NCBI GenBank assembly: GCA_028696635.1
Contig: JAQVGR010000035.1
Coordinates: 1-9,440 of the forward strand
Source of the DNA: Candidatus Krumholzibacteriia bacterium
Lineage (GTDB): Bacteria > Krumholzibacteriota > Krumholzibacteriia > Krumholzibacteriales > Krumholzibacteriaceae
Length of the DNA: 9,440 bases
Reading direction: 5' to 3'
Below the pieces are notes generated by a model. It saw only the letters and a program-made list of their open reading frames with translations, searched no databases and was not told the DNA's origin. This document shows positions 1 through 6,977 of the stretch, piece after piece. A program made the position numbers and the translations under genes. Every line of letters starts with the position of its first letter. The first letter of the stretch is position 1.

Positions 1-2
1 AG

Positions 3-893
3 GGACTGGCCACCGCGTACATGATGATCATGACCGGGGCGTTCAGGACGATCGCCGTCGAGGCGCACAGCAAGGCCTCGAACGTGAAAAACGTCGGCGA
101 GCTGATCGGCTTCGCGCTCGACCCGGCCTACAACCGCCCCCTGCGCGAGACGCCGCACGCGATCGCGGGGCTCGAGATGACCCGGTACATGTTCGAGTCT
201 GCCACCACCCCCGAGGACTGCGCGAGGGTCGTCGTGAAGAACCGGTGGAACGCGATGCGCAACCCGTACGCGGCCTTCGGCGCCGACATCACGCCGGCCG
301 ACGTGCTCAACTCCGAGCCGGTCTCCCTGCCTCTGCACCGCCTCGACATCGCCCAGCACGCCGACGGCGCCGTCGTCGCCGTCCTGGCCGACGAGCAGAC
401 GGCGGGGGCGCTCTGCGAGACCCCGGTCTGGATCGAGGGGCTCGGCTGGTGCACCGACACTCCGACCCTGGAGATGCGCGAGTGGGGCGAGGCCTCCTAC
501 GCGCGGCTCTCCGCCGACATGGCCTACCGTATGGCCGGCATCTCCAACCCGCTCGGCATGATCGACTTCGCCGAGATCTGCGACGAATACTCGTACAAGG
601 AGCTCCAGCACATGGAAGCGCTGAAGCTCTGCATGCCCGGAGAAGCGGCGCACATGCTCGAGAGCGGCGCCACCTCGTACCAGGGCGAGATCCCGATCAA
701 CATCTCGGGCGGCGCGCTCGGCGTGGGCCATCTCTTCGAGGCCTCCGGCGCGCACAAGATCCTCGAGCTCGTCGAGCAGCTGCGCGGCGAGGCGGGGGCC
801 CGCCAGATCCCCGACGTGAACGTCGGCCTCGCGCAGGTCTGGCGCGGGGTGCCCACGGCCACCGGGGCGGTCGCGATCCTTTCGAACATGTAG
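3..893 (+). CDS. Thiolase-superfamily protein, 5'-truncated by window edge
   Basis: The reading frame is open to the left edge. The codons before the first in-frame ATG (position 21) read GLATAY, which fits the helix after the thiolase nucleophile loop, so the true start lies upstream and the ATG at 21 is internal. About 296 residues are visible, roughly the last three quarters of a ~390-residue SCP-x/archaeal-type thiolase. It is clearly paralogous to the next gene along its whole visible length (shared PVWI, YKEL, LRGEAG and GLAQ segments). Visible landmarks are SGGALGVGH with His at 729-731, where thiolases have their GHP histidine, and GLAQVW near the end, where classical thiolases have a second catalytic Cys; that Cys is absent. 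At the position of the HDCF histidine it has Cys (EICDEY). The nucleophile region is outside the window. Substrate is unknown; CoA-thioester chemistry with the DUF35 partners downstream is inferred. Confidence 0.85.
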   Translation, partial: GLATAYMMIMTGAFRTIAVEAHSKASNVKNVGELIGFALDPAYNRPLRETPHAIAGLEMTRYMFESATTPEDCARVVVKNRWNAMRNPYAAFGADITPADVLNSEPVSLPLHRLDIAQHADGAVVAVLADEQTAGALCETPVWIEGLGWCTDTPTLEMREWGEASYARLSADMAYRMAGISNPLGMIDFAEICDEYSYKELQHMEALKLCMPGEAAHMLESGATSYQGEIPINISGGALGVGHLFEASGAHKILELVEQLRGEAGARQIPDVNVGLAQVWRGVPTATGAVAILSNM

Positions 894-897
894 GAGG
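892..897 (+). promoter_or_regulatory. Ribosome binding site of second thiolase-like gene
   Basis: AGGAGG begins inside the TAG stop codon of the upstream gene and lies 9 bases before the ATG at 907. The overlap of stop and Shine-Dalgarno suggests translational coupling and equimolar production of the two paralogues. Confidence 0.8.
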
Positions 898-906
898 TCT
901 TCTGCG

Positions 907-2070
907 ATGGGAATGAGGAAAGTAGCGATAGTCGGAGCCGGCATCACGAAGTTCGTGCGCCGCGCGCAGGAGACCGGGAAGGAGCTGTCCTGGCAGGCCT
1001 CGAAGATGGCCCTGGACTCCTGCGAACTGACCCTCGACGACGTCGACATGGTGACGCTCGGCACCGCGCCCGACGCCTTCGACGGCGTCCACATGAAGGG
1101 CGAGTACCTCGCCGACGGCGCCGGTGCGATCGGCAAGCCGTACATGCGCCACTACGTCGGCGGGGGCACCGGCGTGTTCAGCCCGATACACGGCTGGTTC
1201 CACGTGGCGAGCGGCATGGCCGACATCTGCCTCGTGGTCGCCGAGGAGAAGATGTCGAGCTGCCACCCGCACCCGCAGGGCGCGTTCCTGACGATCTTCG
1301 ACCACACCACCGAGCAGCCGCTGAAGCCGACGCTGATATGGATCTTCGCCCTCGAGATGAACCGGTACATGTCGACGTACGGGATCTCGAAGGCCGACAT
1401 CGCCCGCGTCTCGGTCAAGAACAAGCGCAACGCGCTCGACCATCCGAGCGCGCAGATAGCGGAGAACATCACCGTCCAGGACGTGCTCGACAGCGAGACC
1501 CTCTGCTGGCCGGTCAACCGGCTCGACATCTCCCCCGCCTCCGACGGCGCGGCGGCGATCGTGCTGGCCAGCGAGCGCGTCGCCCGCCGGCTCACCGACA
1601 AGCCGGTCTGGATCGACGGGGTCGGGTTCTCCCTCGACACGGCGTACTGGGGGACCAGGGATCTCTGCTACCCGCGCTACGTCGAGACGGCGGCTCGCAT
1701 GGCGTACGACATGGCGGGGATCAAGGAGCCCTCGAAGGAGATCCACATCGCCGAGCCGTACGACCCCTTCGACTACAAGGAGCTCCACCACCTGGAAGGG
1801 CTCATGCTCTGCCCCCGCGGCGAGGCTGCCCGCCTGACCGCCGAGGGATACACGGCGCGCGACGGCAACCTGCCGGTCTGCCCCTCGGGGGGCGCGCTCG
1901 GGGTGGGGAACCCGATCGCGGCGACCGGCCTGATGAAGATCATCGAGATCTTCCTCCAGCTGCGCGGCGAGGCGGGAAAGCGCCAGGTGCCCGGCACCCC
2001 GCGCTGCGGCCTCGCCCAGGCGTGGGGCGACCTGATGCAGGTCGGCACGGTCGTCGTGATGAGGATCTGA
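907..2070 (+). CDS. Thiolase-like protein lacking canonical catalytic residues
   Basis: This is a full-length 387-residue protein of the thiolase superfamily, SCP-x/archaeal subgroup. It opens with the typical KVAIVGAGITKF strand-turn (residues 5-16) and has the C-terminal thiolase half with PSGGALGVGNP (326-336) and CGLAQAWG (367-374). By hand alignment the nucleophilic Cys loop reads GGGTG (85-89), so Gly replaces Cys. The GHP histidine is Asn335, the second Cys near the C terminus is missing, and the HDCF histidine is replaced by Tyr285 (EPYDPF). Such losses are known in thiolase-fold enzymes that pair with DUF35 proteins, for example the steroid side-chain retro-aldolase Ltp2, where tyrosines are implicated in catalysis. 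Ordinary thiolysis is therefore unlikely; an aldolase or other C-C reaction on an acyl-CoA, or a structural subunit role, is inferred. It is followed 31 bases later by DUF35 genes in the same operon. Confidence 0.9.
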   Translation: MGMRKVAIVGAGITKFVRRAQETGKELSWQASKMALDSCELTLDDVDMVTLGTAPDAFDGVHMKGEYLADGAGAIGKPYMRHYVGGGTGVFSPIHGWFHVASGMADICLVVAEEKMSSCHPHPQGAFLTIFDHTTEQPLKPTLIWIFALEMNRYMSTYGISKADIARVSVKNKRNALDHPSAQIAENITVQDVLDSETLCWPVNRLDISPASDGAAAIVLASERVARRLTDKPVWIDGVGFSLDTAYWGTRDLCYPRYVETAARMAYDMAGIKEPSKEIHIAEPYDPFDYKELHHLEGLMLCPRGEAARLTAEGYTARDGNLPVCPSGGALGVGNPIAATGLMKIIEIFLQLRGEAGKRQVPGTPRCGLAQAWGDLMQVGTVVVMRI

Positions 2071-2101
2071 AGCGAAGGCAACCGAACAAGGAGCGATCGA
2101 G

Positions 2102-2719
2102 ATGAAACTCGAAGATTTCGAACTCGGCGGGACGAACCTCAAGTCCTCCGACTTCAAGCAGGGCACGGTCCTCACCACCGAGTGGGAGCCCGATCTGAAG
2201 TACGCCTGGGACAACGGCGTCGCGATCGGGCGCTACCTCGCCGAGCTCAAGGAGGGCCGGATAATCGCGCGCGCCTGCCACTCGTGCAAGCGGATCATGC
2301 TCCCCCCGCGGATGTTCTGCGAGCTCTGCTTCCGCCCCACCGACGAGTGGTTCTACGTGCAGGACACCGGCACGGTGAACACGTTCAGCATCGCCAGGGT
2401 CAACTGGGACGCCTCGCGCCGCGGTCCCGACGAGCCCGCCCTGCTCCCCGCCGTCATCGAGATAGACGGCGCCTCGAAGGGGATGGGGATCCTGCACATG
2501 CTCGGCGAGGTCGAGCCGGAGGAGATCAGGATCGGCATGAAGGTGCGCGCCGTGTGGAAGAAGCCCGGTGAGCGCACAGGGGCGATCACCGACATCCTCT
2601 ACTTCAAGCCGATCGCCCCCGCGCGGCACACGCCGCCCGCGAAGGCGTCGGCCGGAGCGAAGAAAAAGGTGAAGACGAAGGCCAGGTCGAAGGCCGGCGC
2701 GGCCCGGGGAAAGAGGTGA
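2102..2719 (+). CDS. DUF35 zinc-ribbon/OB-fold protein with basic C-terminal tail
   Basis: The protein has 205 residues. A rubredoxin-like zinc ribbon has two CxxC pairs, C59/C62 and C73/C76 (ACHSC and FCELC), followed by an OB-fold β-barrel (about 85-168; TGTVNTFSIARV, then GMKVRAVW and ending ITDILYFKP). This is the DUF35 architecture of proteins that bind and activate thiolase-fold partners, such as the archaeal DUF35 linking thiolase to HMG-CoA synthase, BbsA with BbsB, and ChsH2 with Ltp2. A helical N-terminal lead (about 35-55) precedes the ribbon, as usual. Residues 172-205 form an extra low-complexity tail rich in Lys, Ala and Arg that the sister gene lacks. AAGGAG at 2088-2093 lies 8 bases before the ATG. 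It sits between the thiolase-like genes and a second DUF35 gene; a complex with one or both thiolases is inferred. Confidence 0.9.
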   Translation: MKLEDFELGGTNLKSSDFKQGTVLTTEWEPDLKYAWDNGVAIGRYLAELKEGRIIARACHSCKRIMLPPRMFCELCFRPTDEWFYVQDTGTVNTFSIARVNWDASRRGPDEPALLPAVIEIDGASKGMGILHMLGEVEPEEIRIGMKVRAVWKKPGERTGAITDILYFKPIAPARHTPPAKASAGAKKKVKTKARSKAGAARGKR

Positions 2720-2726
2720 GCGAGCG

Positions 2727-3203
2727 ATGGCGATCACGGAGAAGATAACGAGCACGACCGTTCCGACCTTCTGGGAGGGCGAGATCCCCGTCCGTTACGT
2801 CTACACGTACGGCATCGCCGGCGAGCGGTTCTTCCGCGCCGTCAAGGAGAAGGGGACCTTCCTCGCCACCCGCTGCGAGGACTGCGACATCACCTTCGTC
2901 CCCCCGAAGGCGTTCTGCGACCGGTGCTTCGAGAAGCTCGACGACTACATCGACGTCGGCACCACGGGGTACGTGGAGACCTTCACGATCTCGTTCCGCA
3001 ACATGGACGGGTCGGAGAAGCGGCACCCCCGCATACTCGCGATGGTGCGCATCGAGGGGACCGACGGCGGCCTGATCCACTATCTCGAGGGGATCGACTG
3101 GGAGGAGATCGCGATCGGCATGCCGGTCAGGGCGGTCTTCAAGCCGAAGGCCCAGCGGAAGGGCTCGATCGAGGATATCGTGGGATTCGGGCCGGTCGAA
3201 TAG
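2727..3203 (+). CDS. Second DUF35 zinc-ribbon/OB-fold protein
   Basis: This 158-residue protein has the same architecture as its upstream neighbour. The zinc ribbon has C50/C53 (RCEDC) and C64/C67 (FCDRC), and the OB-fold follows (about 76-155; TGYVETFTISFRN, then GMPVRAVFKP and IEDIVGF). Its length is typical of stand-alone DUF35 proteins. The start is 7 bases after the preceding stop; an AGAGGTGAG Shine-Dalgarno (2712-2720) overlaps that stop, so coupling is likely. It is the last gene of the + strand operon before a strong hairpin. It probably forms a complex with one of the two thiolase-like proteins, giving a two-plus-two arrangement; which DUF35 pairs with which thiolase cannot be read from sequence alone. 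Confidence 0.9.
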   Translation: MAITEKITSTTVPTFWEGEIPVRYVYTYGIAGERFFRAVKEKGTFLATRCEDCDITFVPPKAFCDRCFEKLDDYIDVGTTGYVETFTISFRNMDGSEKRHPRILAMVRIEGTDGGLIHYLEGIDWEEIAIGMPVRAVFKPKAQRKGSIEDIVGFGPVE

Positions 3204-3230
3204 CCGGCCCCCGCCCCTGTTCGATCAGTT

Positions 3231-3258
3231 CCGGCGCCCCGCCCCCGCGGGGCGCCGG
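3231..3258. terminator. GC-rich hairpin between convergent genes, probable bidirectional terminator
   Basis: CCGGCGCCCCG (3231-3241) and CGGGGCGCCGG (3248-3258) form a perfect 11-bp stem around a 6-base loop. It lies between the end of the + strand operon (3203) and the end of the - strand dehydrogenase (3264). On the + strand it is followed only by a short T-containing stretch (TGTTT, 3261-3265), and the - strand side has no T tract. The stem is convincing; intrinsic termination without a good U tract is an inference. Confidence 0.65.
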
Positions 3259-3263
3259 CCTGT

Positions 3264-4952
3264 TTACCGGCGCTTGCCGCGCGCCTCCTTCTTGAGCCGC
3301 TGGACGTGCCCCCTGCCAAGGGCCTTGACCTCGCATCCGAGCTCGAAGTAGCGGCGGATCTTCTCGTCGGAGAGGATGCCGAAACAGTCTATCACGGCGA
3401 CCGGCCCCCCCGCCTTGCGCACGAGCCAGTCCGGATCGATGTCCAGATACTGCTCGTGCGGCACGGCGAGCACGACCGCCTCGACCCCGCGGGCGGCGGC
3501 GGCGAGGTCCTTCTCGACGCGCGATCCCTTCAGGCCTTCCTGGTTGCGGAAGAAGCGGCTCCACGAGTGCCCGGGGGCGGGATAGGTGTCCTGGCTCTCC
3601 AGTTCGTACCAGTGCTCCACGTACGGGTCGTGGACCTTCATGAAGGCCCCCATCTCGGTGAGCTTTCGCACGATCAGCTCCGAGCCGCTGTACCGCGTGT
3701 CGCCGACGTCCTGCCGGTAGCTCGCCCCGCAGACGAGCACCTCCGCCCCGGCGATGTATCGCCCCATGTTGCGCAGCGCGTCGCGCGTGAGCTCGGCGAC
3801 GTGCAGGCCGCGCGTGTCGTTGATGTCGATGGCGGTCGGCGTGATCTTGAAGATCCGGTCCCCGTCCTCGAACCCGAGGATGTGCTTGTACGCCCAGTAG
3901 CCGAGCCCGCCGTCCTTGGGAAGGCAGTACCCGCCGATCCCCGGCCCCGGGAAGATCATGTTGCTGTGCGTCGGGCGCATCCGTATCGCCTTGATCACCT
4001 TTATCAGATCGACCCCGTTGCGCTCTGCGAAGAGGCTCCACTCGTTGAGAAACGCGAGGATCGCCGCCCGGTAGCTGTTCTCGACGATCTTCGTCGTCTC
4101 CGACTCGATCGGCCGGTCCATGACGGTCAGGGGGAAATCCCGGGTGTTGAGCACCTCGCGCAGGAACTTCTCGACTCTCCGGGCCGCCTCCGCGTTGCAC
4201 CCCGAGCAGACCCGCCAGAAATCGCGGATCGAGCGGACGTACTCCCTGCCGGGCATCACTCGCTCGAAGCTGTGCGCCAGCAGCGGCGCCGATCGGATCT
4301 TGCGCTCGGCGAAGGCCCGCTTGAGTATCGGCCAGACGACGAACTCGGTCGTCCCGGGGGCGACGGTCGTCTCTATCAGCACAAGGCAGTGGGGCGGTAT
4401 CTTCTCGCCGACGGTCCGCATCGTCGCCTCGAGCGCCGCCATGTCGGCCTCCCCCGTGCGCATGTCGCCGAGGTCGTGCTTGAGGTAGTCGCACTGCACG
4501 TCGATGACGACGCAGTCGGCCAGCCCCAGGCAGTCGCTGTTGAAGGTCGCCGTGAAGGTCCGCTTCTCCTTCACCGTGCGGGAGATGATCTCGTCGACCT
4601 CGGGGTCTTCCGCCTTGACCGGAGAGGTGCCGCTGTTCAGCACGGGGATCTTCCAGTAGCTGCGCGTGCTCGGGCGCTGGCAGCCGATGACGAACTTGTT
4701 CGGGCGGCCCTTCCTGTCCGTCGTGTCGGCGATGATCGCCGCCATGACGACGCCGACGAACCCGACCCCCATCACGACGACGATCTCCATCCCCTCGGAT
4801 TTCGCCTTCCTGGCCAGGCGCTCGACGCGCCGCAGCTCCGCCGCGTACTCGCTCCCGGCGGGAAGGGGAAACCGCTCGCCCCCGGGGCTGATGGCAAACG
4901 CCCCCGCCTCGCGCGGGGAGAGATTCGATTTCTTCGCCGTTCTTTTCGGCAT
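3264..4952 (-). CDS. Nucleotide-sugar 6-dehydrogenase (UDP-glucose/GDP-mannose dehydrogenase family)
   Basis: This family oxidises the C6 hydroxyl of a UDP- or GDP-sugar to a carboxylate using two NAD+. The product feeds capsule, exopolysaccharide or O-antigen synthesis. With the start used here the protein has 562 residues. A Rossmann NAD site GVGFVG (62-67) begins about 56 residues in. The central helix has ETTKIVENSYR (285-295) with the conserved Lys288 and Asn292, and the catalytic cysteine is Cys343 in GGYCLPKD. The C-terminal domain carries VHDPY (440-444). The TKxxEN pattern resembles UDP-GlcNAc/UDP-ManNAc dehydrogenases (WbpA/WecC) more than UDP-glucose enzymes. Family members are usually about 420-450 residues, so the N-terminal extension and extra C-terminal sequence are unusual, and the usual VPTP turn is replaced (DVQCDY, 151-156). 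The frame stays open to an ATG at 5069, but the Shine-Dalgarno and promoter just upstream of 4952 favour the shorter start. No other glycan gene is nearby, so the exact sugar is unknown. Confidence 0.88.
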   Translation of the reverse strand: MPKRTAKKSNLSPREAGAFAISPGGERFPLPAGSEYAAELRRVERLARKAKSEGMEIVVVMGVGFVGVVMAAIIADTTDRKGRPNKFVIGCQRPSTRSYWKIPVLNSGTSPVKAEDPEVDEIISRTVKEKRTFTATFNSDCLGLADCVVIDVQCDYLKHDLGDMRTGEADMAALEATMRTVGEKIPPHCLVLIETTVAPGTTEFVVWPILKRAFAERKIRSAPLLAHSFERVMPGREYVRSIRDFWRVCSGCNAEAARRVEKFLREVLNTRDFPLTVMDRPIESETTKIVENSYRAAILAFLNEWSLFAERNGVDLIKVIKAIRMRPTHSNMIFPGPGIGGYCLPKDGGLGYWAYKHILGFEDGDRIFKITPTAIDINDTRGLHVAELTRDALRNMGRYIAGAEVLVCGASYRQDVGDTRYSGSELIVRKLTEMGAFMKVHDPYVEHWYELESQDTYPAPGHSWSRFFRNQEGLKGSRVEKDLAAAARGVEAVVLAVPHEQYLDIDPDWLVRKAGGPVAVIDCFGILSDEKIRRYFELGCEVKALGRGHVQRLKKEARGKRR

Positions 4953-4958
4953 GCCGGG

Positions 4959-4964
4959 ACCTCC
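4959..4964 (-). promoter_or_regulatory. Ribosome binding site deciding the dehydrogenase start
   Basis: On the - strand GGAGGT lies 6 bases before the ATG at 4952-4950. The alternative upstream ATG (5069) would put this site and the promoter inside the coding region, so the 4952 start is preferred. Confidence 0.8.
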
Positions 4965-4981
4965 GTTCGTGGTTGTGCCGG

Positions 4982-5009
4982 ATAGTAGCACGAATCGGGC
5001 CGTTTTCAA
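4982..5009 (-). promoter_or_regulatory. Sigma-70-type promoter of the dehydrogenase gene
   Basis: On the - strand TTGAAA (5009-5004) and TACTAT (4987-4982) are separated by 16 bases. Transcription would begin near 4975, about 10 bases before the Shine-Dalgarno site. The position in the 127-base gap after pirin, and the fit with the ribosome binding site, support it. Confidence 0.55.
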
Positions 5010-5079
5010 GAGTCCGGATGCGCGGCGCCCCGCCGGGGACGGCCGTTCACGCGCCGCCCCGTCGCTCATGAGCCGTCCG

Positions 5080-6000
5080 CTATGGCGTGTGCTTGATGAA
5101 GTCGCCGCGCTCGAACTCCTCGAAGGCGAGCCGCAGCTCCTCCCGTGTGTTCATCACGATCGGGCCGTACCAGGCGACCGGCTCGCCCATGGGCTTCCCG
5201 GAGGCGAGCAGGAAGCGAACTCCCTCGTTCCCCGCCTCGATCCTCACCCCGTCGCCATCGCCGAAGATCACCAGGGTGTGCCCGGCGAGGAGCGCCTGCG
5301 GCTCGAGGTCCCACCATCTGTTCTTCTCGACCTGCCAGGCGAGGGGATTGCGCTCCTCGTCGAAGTACCCCTCCCCGCCGATCACGTAGGCGAAGGCGTT
5401 GTCCCCCCGTCGCACGGGGTGCTCGAACGCCGCTCCCGGCGGGAGCGTCACGTCGAGATACGTCGCCCTGACGACGAGGTCGCGCATCGGCCCCTGCGCG
5501 CCGGCCGCCTCGCCGGCGATCACGGCGGCGATCCCGCCGTCCGGGAGCGCGACCTTGGGGATCGTAGAGCTCGCGACGTCGCGGTACCTGGGATCCATCA
5601 TCTTGCTCGCCGCAGGGAGGTTCACCCAGAGCTGGAACCCGCCCATGCGCCCCTTCTTGTCCCCTGTCGGCATCTCCTGGTGGATGATCCCGCTCCCGGC
5701 GGTCATCCACTGGACGTCGCCGGGTCCGATGATCCCGCTGTTGCCGAGCGAATCCCCGTGCTCGACGGTCCCATCGAGCATGTACGTCACCGTTTCGATC
5801 CCGCGGTGCGGGTGCCAGGGGAACCCCCTGACGTAGTCTTCGGGGTCGTCTCCGCGGAAGTCGTCGAGCAGGAGGAACGGATCGAGCTCGGGTACCTGGC
5901 GGAACCCGAACGCGCGCCGCAGCTTCACCCCCGCCCCCTCCGTCACGGGGACGCTGACGGCGATCCTGCGGATCGCGCGGATCGATCCTCTCTTCGCCAT
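5080..6000 (-). CDS. Pirin family protein (cupin)
   Basis: This 306-residue bicupin of the pirin family has the usual length. The N-terminal cupin carries the metal ligands of the family: His63 and His65 in HPHRGIET, and His107 and Glu109 in IIHQEMP. FQLWVNLP (122-129) is a second pirin hallmark. The C-terminal cupin (about 175-285) includes the conserved DLVVRATYLDV and FLLASGKPMGEPV-type segments and ends in a helix, REELRLAFEEF. Pirins bind iron or other metals; members act as quercetin 2,3-dioxygenases or as protein-binding regulators, and the actual role is not predictable here. A short-spaced purine-rich Shine-Dalgarno (AGAGGA, complement of 6005-6010) precedes the ATG. It starts 19 bases after the stop of the upstream - strand secreted-protein gene, so co-transcription is possible, but its composition matches the GC-rich genome rather than that neighbour. 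Confidence 0.93.
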   Translation of the reverse strand: MAKRGSIRAIRRIAVSVPVTEGAGVKLRRAFGFRQVPELDPFLLLDDFRGDDPEDYVRGFPWHPHRGIETVTYMLDGTVEHGDSLGNSGIIGPGDVQWMTAGSGIIHQEMPTGDKKGRMGGFQLWVNLPAASKMMDPRYRDVASSTIPKVALPDGGIAAVIAGEAAGAQGPMRDLVVRATYLDVTLPPGAAFEHPVRRGDNAFAYVIGGEGYFDEERNPLAWQVEKNRWWDLEPQALLAGHTLVIFGDGDGVRIEAGNEGVRFLLASGKPMGEPVAWYGPIVMNTREELRLAFEEFERGDFIKHTP

Positions 6001-6019
6001 GACATCCTCTCAGGTCGAG

Positions 6020-6961
6020 CTACCTGCACAGAACGATCTTGCGCGTACAGAGAACCGAGTCTCTCCCGCGCGCCTGGACGAAATATACACCGGAGGTTAA
6101 TGGATGCCCATCCCTCATCCTGCTGTCCCATAAGACCGTGCGAGTCCCGGCAACTATCTGACCTATCGGAATTGTGTCGATGACCTTACCCGATACATCA
6201 AATATCCTGAGTGATACGCCGTCTCGAAAGACGCCACTTGTCAGCAGAAGCTTCGTCGAGCTCATGAACGGATTCGGCGACGCTACGATCGACAGAGCTG
6301 GTCCGGTATCGATCGGAATATTGTTATCCGAATCCGTCACCGTCGCAGCCCTTATCGTGACAGTATATCCCGTATGGTCATGGTGATCGTTTCTCTCATG
6401 GGCGTTGAGGACGAAATCGACGACGTCTCCTTCCTGTACTCGGATAGACAGGGAATAATCGAATCCCGTACTGTCCTGCGGCTCGAGATATCGCGAATAA
6501 ATGACGCCGCCGTTGTGTTTCACGGACCAGTCGATTCCGTTGGAAATCGGATCGGAGGTTATGTCCCTCTTCCATACGTGTCCATCGCACAGGATGGAGT
6601 CAGCTATCGGGCTGAGCCATCTGAGGACTGGATCGATGTTATTCCGCGACCTCGACTCTTCATTGCTGCCGTCGGGGTGCATACTACACTTACTGAGCAG
6701 TGTCCAGTACCACGGCTCGGGGAGGAGGTGATCCACCGTCCATGCGTTAGTTAGTATCCCAAATTCGGACATGAGCGTGAATTGGCCGCCTTCAAATTCG
6801 TACCCGTAATAGAAAGCGCTCTCACCCTGTGTCCCGGAGAAATCCCTCGGCATGTTCCAGTCAGCTGCGCACAGGCATGATGAATTAAATAACATGAAAC
6901 ATACAGCGATCAGGGAAATGAGATCTTTAACGTCCAACCGGATATCGTCATCTTTTGTCAT
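6020..6961 (-). CDS. Secreted protein with C-terminal T9SS/FlgD-like sorting domain
   Basis: This is a 313-residue protein. A hydrophobic stretch at 14-32 (LISLIAVCFMLF, then SCLCAAD) fits a signal peptide, although the preceding segment is long and acidic, so the start could be further downstream; no good Shine-Dalgarno is visible. The middle (about 120-205; GDVVDFVLNAHERNDHHDHTGYTVTI) has the flavour of β-sandwich carbohydrate-binding modules, but this is a weak impression. The C terminus (222-313) is much clearer: SIVASPNPF, VSLRIFDVSGKVI, LWDSRMRDGHPLTSGVYFV and a final KIVLCR. This is the pattern of FlgD_ig/type A secretion-tail domains used for export or surface attachment in FCB-group bacteria. 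It follows the upstream secreted-protein gene by 16 bases and is probably co-transcribed with it. Composition is clearly lower in GC than the flanks. The specific function is unknown. Confidence 0.8.
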   Translation of the reverse strand: MTKDDDIRLDVKDLISLIAVCFMLFNSSCLCAADWNMPRDFSGTQGESAFYYGYEFEGGQFTLMSEFGILTNAWTVDHLLPEPWYWTLLSKCSMHPDGSNEESRSRNNIDPVLRWLSPIADSILCDGHVWKRDITSDPISNGIDWSVKHNGGVIYSRYLEPQDSTGFDYSLSIRVQEGDVVDFVLNAHERNDHHDHTGYTVTIRAATVTDSDNNIPIDTGPALSIVASPNPFMSSTKLLLTSGVFRDGVSLRIFDVSGKVIDTIPIGQIVAGTRTVLWDSRMRDGHPLTSGVYFVQARGRDSVLCTRKIVLCR

Positions 6962-6977
6962 GATCTAGCGATCCCGT

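Noticed and set aside
697..2214. 505-codon open frame on the - strand
   Set aside because: It runs antisense across two thiolase-like genes and into the DUF35 gene, with low-complexity Arg/Val/Asp composition; it is a shadow of high GC.
3306..4985. 559-codon open frame on the + strand
   Set aside because: It is exactly antisense to the nucleotide-sugar dehydrogenase, has Arg/Asp/Val-rich composition with no recognisable motif, and arises from GC-rich codon bias on the opposite strand.
5022..5057. GC-rich inverted repeat after pirin as an intrinsic terminator
   Set aside because: Stems are short and compete with each other (GCGGCGC/GCGCCGC versus CCCC/GGGG), and no T tract follows on the - strand.
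4953..5069. Longer start (ATG at 5069) for the dehydrogenase
   Set aside because: The added 39 residues are Arg/Ser/Gly-rich without motif, and this extension would contain the promoter and Shine-Dalgarno that fit the ATG at 4952.
4666..6183. 505-codon open frame on the + strand
   Set aside because: It spans antisense across the dehydrogenase start, the intergenic promoter and the whole pirin gene; the pirin metal motifs on the - strand are decisive.
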